Part shown: positions 60,901 to 64,000 of the stretch, one piece after another | Layout: each line of letters starts with the position of its first letter | How positions within the stretch are numbered: the stretch's first letter is position 1 | Source: Bacteroidota bacterium | GTDB lineage: Bacteria; Bacteroidota; Bacteroidia; AKYH767-A; 2013-40CM-41-45 | Assembly: GCA_016713765.1 (NCBI GenBank) | Contig: JADJON010000001.1 | Location: 1,798,001 to 1,862,000, forward strand | Length of the DNA: 64,000 bases | Direction of reading: 5' to 3' | Notes under the pieces: model-generated | Database searches by the model: none | What the model saw: the letters and a program-made list of their open reading frames with translations, nothing else | Told to the model about the DNA's origin: nothing | Translations under genes and position numbers: made by a program

Positions 60901-61263
60901 ATGAATCGTATCTTCTTGATGGTGCTTTGTTGTACCCTGTTTTTTGCGGGGCTTTATGCTCAGCCGATAGCAGACCCTAAATTGATCGAGCAGCGTGTGC
61001 ACGCGGAGTTGGACGCCTGGCAACAGGACCCGGCTCAATTGTCGTTCGTAGCCCGACATTTTCCGGAGGTGCGTGGAACGGTGGTCGCCGACATCACCCT
61101 TTCCGGAAAGGGACGCATCGAGACCTTTTTTCTAAGCGAGACGGATATCAAGGAACCCCGCTTCCTGGAGTACCTGCAGAAGCAGGTGAAGAAACACAAA
61201 TTAAAGACGGTATTGCACAAGGGCGCTCGACAGAAAGTGCGTCACCGCTTTGTCTGGAATTAA
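60901..61263 (+). CDS. Small secreted protein, function unknown
   Basis: A 120-residue protein starting at the ATG at 60901 with a signal peptide (MNRIFLMVLCCTLFFAGLYAQ). The mature part ends in VTLS-like strands then RFLEYLQKQVKKHKLKTVLH and RQKVRHRFVWN. The alternating pattern (VVADITLSGKGRIETFFLSE) recalls the TonB C-terminal fold, but this is weak and no TonB energy-transducing helix exists. It is 125 bases after the LuxR-type regulator and 24 before the PQQ-propeller gene. I do not recognise a named family. Confidence 0.68.
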   Translation: MNRIFLMVLCCTLFFAGLYAQPIADPKLIEQRVHAELDAWQQDPAQLSFVARHFPEVRGTVVADITLSGKGRIETFFLSETDIKEPRFLEYLQKQVKKHKLKTVLHKGARQKVRHRFVWN

Positions 61264-61287
61264 CCCCTAACACAAATACGTACGAAA

Positions 61288-63009
61288 ATGAAAAAGCAAT
61301 TACTCGCGCTGGTCACAGTCGCGCTGCTCGGAACGGGATATGTCCGCGCTCAAGACGATGAATTCCCGCAAGTATGGGAAGCAGAATTCACCAATAAGGC
61401 CAAAGTGCTCTCGGTCGTGAATTCCGACGGATCCATGATCGTCGGATCCGACGAAAATGAAGTCAGTGTACTCGATGGTCAAGGGAAACAACTTTGGTAT
61501 AGCCGGTTCAAGGACCTGACCGACAAGGAAGGTGTGAAGAACGGAGAGCTTCAGAATATCTACTTTGATGCCGGCATGCTTTTTCTGTTTGAAAAGAAAA
61601 TGGGAAAGGACAAACTGACGGTCGTTGATATCAAGGCAGGAAAAGCCTTGTGGACGACTGATCGTTATTCGGATCTCACGGAGGATAACATCGAATACAT
61701 CCCGCAGTTGGGCGCATTCTTCTTTTCATTGAAGAATACTACGGTCCTGGTGGATGCCAAGACAGGCCAGCAGCGCTGGGAAACCGACAAGTTCAAAGGC
61801 TCGGTCGGGGCCTTCCTCTATGACGATTCGCGCAATGAGTTGCTGATGATCAATTACAAGCCCTCTCAGCTGGCTGCCTTGTTCAGCGGATTCAAGAACC
61901 AGTTGATACGCATCAATGCCGCCAACGGGGAAGTAAAGTGGAGCACGAGTTTCTTTGGCTTCGTGGAACGAAAGGTCCTGACGCGTGAAGCTTTGGCCAG
62001 CCTCACCCTGAAAGGCGGCAAGGTATTCCTGGAGCTGGACGGTATCCAGGTGTTTGATCACGAGACGGGTCAAATGCTCTGGAGCGCGGTCTATGAATCC
62101 GACGAGGAAACGCGAAGGGGTCTTTTCAACCGAGGCCCCCATGGCGGACGGGTGATCAAAGGTGGTATCTACGGCGCAATTGCCGAGCCATTGTATACCA
62201 ACGACGGTGTATATGTTGTGCTGGGTAGCGGAAAGCTCCGCACCAAGTTCATCGCCAAGTACGATCTGGAGTCCGGTAAGAAACTCTGGGAATCAGAAAA
62301 GATCACCGGTGCCGGCGCTATGCCCAATCTGCACCTGGAAGATGGCCGCCTGGTGGCACAGATCGGCGGTATTGTGAATAAGCAAACGATCGAAAACAAG
62401 GTGGAGACCGGTCCTAACGGCACTGTTACGACCATCTACTACAACAACGAGTGGGACTTCATGGGCGGATACGGCATTATCGCCCTTGATCCGGCTTCTG
62501 GAGCCAAGGTTTGGCGGTCCGAGAAATTCGACAAACGCATCACCGACCTCGTCTTCGGGGACGGAATGGTCTTCGCGGGTTCGGGGGACGAATTCTACGG
62601 GTTTGATGTGAAATCGGGCGAGATGAAGATTAACGTCGATCACTCCAAGGGTGCAGTTGGGAAATCCATGTGGGCCTTCGATAACGGTGAAAGTGTCGCA
62701 TTGGTTTGTGATAAGGGTCTTGCTGCCTACAACAAGAAAGACGGTGCAAAGCTCTATACGACCGATAAATTCCGGGGTGTCAGTGCATACCACCACGTAG
62801 GCGGTAATTTCTTTCTTCGTCGCGACAACGGTAGCAGTAACACCATTTGCGCGGTGGATCTAAAAACCGGCGTAATCAAAGGCGAGGTCAAATCGAAAGG
62901 CAAGGGTGGTGGCGGACAGTATGGCGATGGAATCGACATTACAACCGACGGAGAATACATTTTCACATTCAAAGGGAAAGATGTCCAAAAATTGAAAGTC
63001 AACAAGTAA
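61288..63009 (+). CDS. Secreted PQQ-like beta-propeller protein
   Basis: A 573-residue exported protein (signal peptide MKKQLLALVTVALLGTGYVRAQ). The mature part has repeated W-containing strand blocks of PQQ-like propellers: VLDGQGKQLWYSRF, VVDIKAGKALWTTDRYSDL, VDAKTGQQRWETDKF, RINAANGEVKWSTSFF, DHETGQMLWSAVYE, YDLESGKKLWESEK, DPASGAKVWRSEKF, giving about seven or eight blades. PQQ-binding residues cannot be confirmed, so it is probably a non-enzymatic propeller. Its export and the neighbouring small secreted gene suggest an envelope role. A strong terminator follows. Confidence 0.85.
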   Translation: MKKQLLALVTVALLGTGYVRAQDDEFPQVWEAEFTNKAKVLSVVNSDGSMIVGSDENEVSVLDGQGKQLWYSRFKDLTDKEGVKNGELQNIYFDAGMLFLFEKKMGKDKLTVVDIKAGKALWTTDRYSDLTEDNIEYIPQLGAFFFSLKNTTVLVDAKTGQQRWETDKFKGSVGAFLYDDSRNELLMINYKPSQLAALFSGFKNQLIRINAANGEVKWSTSFFGFVERKVLTREALASLTLKGGKVFLELDGIQVFDHETGQMLWSAVYESDEETRRGLFNRGPHGGRVIKGGIYGAIAEPLYTNDGVYVVLGSGKLRTKFIAKYDLESGKKLWESEKITGAGAMPNLHLEDGRLVAQIGGIVNKQTIENKVETGPNGTVTTIYYNNEWDFMGGYGIIALDPASGAKVWRSEKFDKRITDLVFGDGMVFAGSGDEFYGFDVKSGEMKINVDHSKGAVGKSMWAFDNGESVALVCDKGLAAYNKKDGAKLYTTDKFRGVSAYHHVGGNFFLRRDNGSSNTICAVDLKTGVIKGEVKSKGKGGGGQYGDGIDITTDGEYIFTFKGKDVQKLKVNK

Positions 63010-63016
63010 GAGGATT

Positions 63017-63053
63017 CTCCCGGGAATGGCCTCATTCCCGGGAGTCATTTTTT
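63017..63053 (+). terminator. Rho-independent terminator after the PQQ-propeller gene
   Basis: CTCCCGGGAAT (63017-63027) pairs perfectly with ATTCCCGGGAG (63034-63044) around a 6-base loop, followed by TCATTTTTT. Confidence 0.9.
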
Positions 63054-63057
63054 GATC

Positions 63058-64000
63058 ATGAGCCACCATCCATTCATCTTCTTTTTTCTTCTTGTTCTGG
63101 GCTTGTTTAGAACGGCAGATGGCGCCCAGGTGCAGTATGCATCGGTCATGCAGGAGTATTCCTCTTCTGTGGGAAACAAGCAGTTCGGCCCCCTCCAGGT
63201 GTTGGGAAAACCCGATGCCATGCCCCAGGGAGGGAAGAGCCCCTGCGCCTGGATGTCAAGGCTGGCGAATTCGGGAAAGGAGTATCTGGAAGTTTCCTTT
63301 GATTCCCTGCAAGTGGTGCGTCAGGTCGCCGTATTCGAGAATTTGAATCCTGGCGGCGTTGTAGCAGTGTCCCTCATCGACGAACAGGGAAAGACGAACC
63401 GCATCTACAAAGGACCGGCGGCTGCAACGAGTGAGAAGTCCCGCGTTTTTCGCGTCTTTAATTCAGATGACACCAGGCAATATAAGCGTGTCCGCGTCGA
63501 CTTCGATTTTTCAAAATTCGGAGGACAGAAGCAGATTGATGCGATCGCGATCTCCGACTCGGAGGAACCGATCCAAGCCGAGATCCATGAGTTGAAAGAC
63601 CTGGCATGGGCAAGCGGCCCTGAGAACCTGGGGAGAAAGGTTAATTCAGCTTTTTCCGATGTGAATCCCGTGATCTCACCGGATGGCCGGACACTGTACT
63701 TCACACGAAAGGATCACCCGGACAACATCAACGGCTCCGACGAGAATGATGATATCTGGTATTCCGAGATCGATGAAAAGGGGAATTGGGGCCCGGCAAC
63801 GAATATGGATGAACCGTTGAATAACGCTTCCAATAATTTTGTGGAATCAGTTACGCCCGACGGAAATACGCTCTTGTTGGGTAATCACTATTTCCGGACT
63901 TCCGAAGAAGCGGATGGACAGGAATTGAATGGCGTTTCGTTCGCTTATCGGGCCCTGGATGGCTGGTCGTTTCCCAGGAATATCCGGATCGAAAATTATC
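63058..64000 (+). CDS. PD40 (WD40-like) domain secreted protein, partial
   Basis: An open frame from the ATG at 63058 runs off the right edge (314 codons). It opens with a hydrophobic signal peptide (FIFFFLLVLGLFRTADGA). Residues 25-190 form a beta-rich domain with a galactose-binding-like pattern (FGPLQVLGKPDAMPQGGKSP near its start). From about residue 190 the PD40 propeller begins: FSDVNPVISPDGRTLYFTRK, NDDIWYSEIDEKGNWG and VTPDGNTLLLGNHY. In Bacteroidota such propellers commonly precede an OmpA peptidoglycan-binding domain, which cannot be seen here. The gene starts 4 bases beyond the previous terminator. Confidence 0.85.
   Translation, partial: MSHHPFIFFFLLVLGLFRTADGAQVQYASVMQEYSSSVGNKQFGPLQVLGKPDAMPQGGKSPCAWMSRLANSGKEYLEVSFDSLQVVRQVAVFENLNPGGVVAVSLIDEQGKTNRIYKGPAAATSEKSRVFRVFNSDDTRQYKRVRVDFDFSKFGGQKQIDAIAISDSEEPIQAEIHELKDLAWASGPENLGRKVNSAFSDVNPVISPDGRTLYFTRKDHPDNINGSDENDDIWYSEIDEKGNWGPATNMDEPLNNASNNFVESVTPDGNTLLLGNHYFRTSEEADGQELNGVSFAYRALDGWSFPRNIRIENY

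Overview
The window is ordinary, gene-dense chromosome from a member of the Bacteroidota, at roughly 50% G+C or slightly above. The evidence is a PorX-type response regulator, two proteins with type IX secretion (T9SS) C-terminal sorting signals, a fused LpxC-FabZ enzyme, three DUF1573 proteins, a BT_3928-family membrane protein, and a repeated TAnnTTTG promoter element just upstream of genes. There are no insertion sequences, phage genes, CRISPR arrays or rRNA genes. One tRNA (Gly, CCC) is present. No gap between genes exceeds 300 bases. I cannot place the organism below phylum level.

Layout. 1-3.7 kb: an aminotransferase fragment, a DUF1573 triplet with its own promoter and terminator, tRNA-Gly, and porX. 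3.9-11 kb: an HD phosphohydrolase, then the lipid A genes lpxD, lpxC-fabZ and lpxA, an ABC ATPase, tsaE and alanine dehydrogenase. 11-15.7 kb: proline dehydrogenase, divergent from a shikimate operon (DAHP synthase-chorismate mutase, aroB, aroA). 15.7-18.5 kb: a two-gene outer-membrane operon pairing a PorV-like barrel with a helix-hairpin-helix barrel protein. 18.6-24.8 kb: purK-purE, divergent from hpt-adk-obg-PAP2-alkaline phosphatase. 25-29.7 kb: a 1581-residue PKD-repeat secreted protein. 30-38.5 kb: an alpha-oxoamine synthase family enzyme, a divergent receiver/histidine kinase pair, a small unknown protein, and M14 and M16 peptidases. 38.6-44.1 kb: miaA, a pRiA4b ORF-3-like protein, and a leftward dapD-GT9-Sua5-CCA operon. 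44.2-52.7 kb: ruvX-def-lipoprotein, cdaA/folP, DUF1599-BT_3928, an RluA-type synthase, panB, a laminin-G-like protein and a DUF4249-like lipoprotein. 52.8-64 kb: dnaK, a T9SS type A protein, an EamA transporter, Maf, a TPR histidine kinase with its LuxR-type regulator, a small secreted protein, a PQQ-propeller protein and a partial PD40 protein.

How the genes fit together. Most encode core metabolism: lipid A, aromatic amino acids, purines, lysine/meso-DAP, folate, pantothenate, and tRNA maturation (tsaE, Sua5, miaA, CCA). An envelope and secretion layer is overlaid on this (PorX, T9SS cargo, barrels, lipoproteins). The most informative non-coding signal is the promoter element TAnnTTTG. Fourteen exact copies precede genes, several only 4-10 nt before the start codon, which predicts leaderless or nearly leaderless mRNAs and helps to fix several start codons. 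The least explained protein-coding locus is the helix-hairpin-helix barrel operon at 15.7-18.5 kb. I found no clear evidence of a wholly new multi-gene system.
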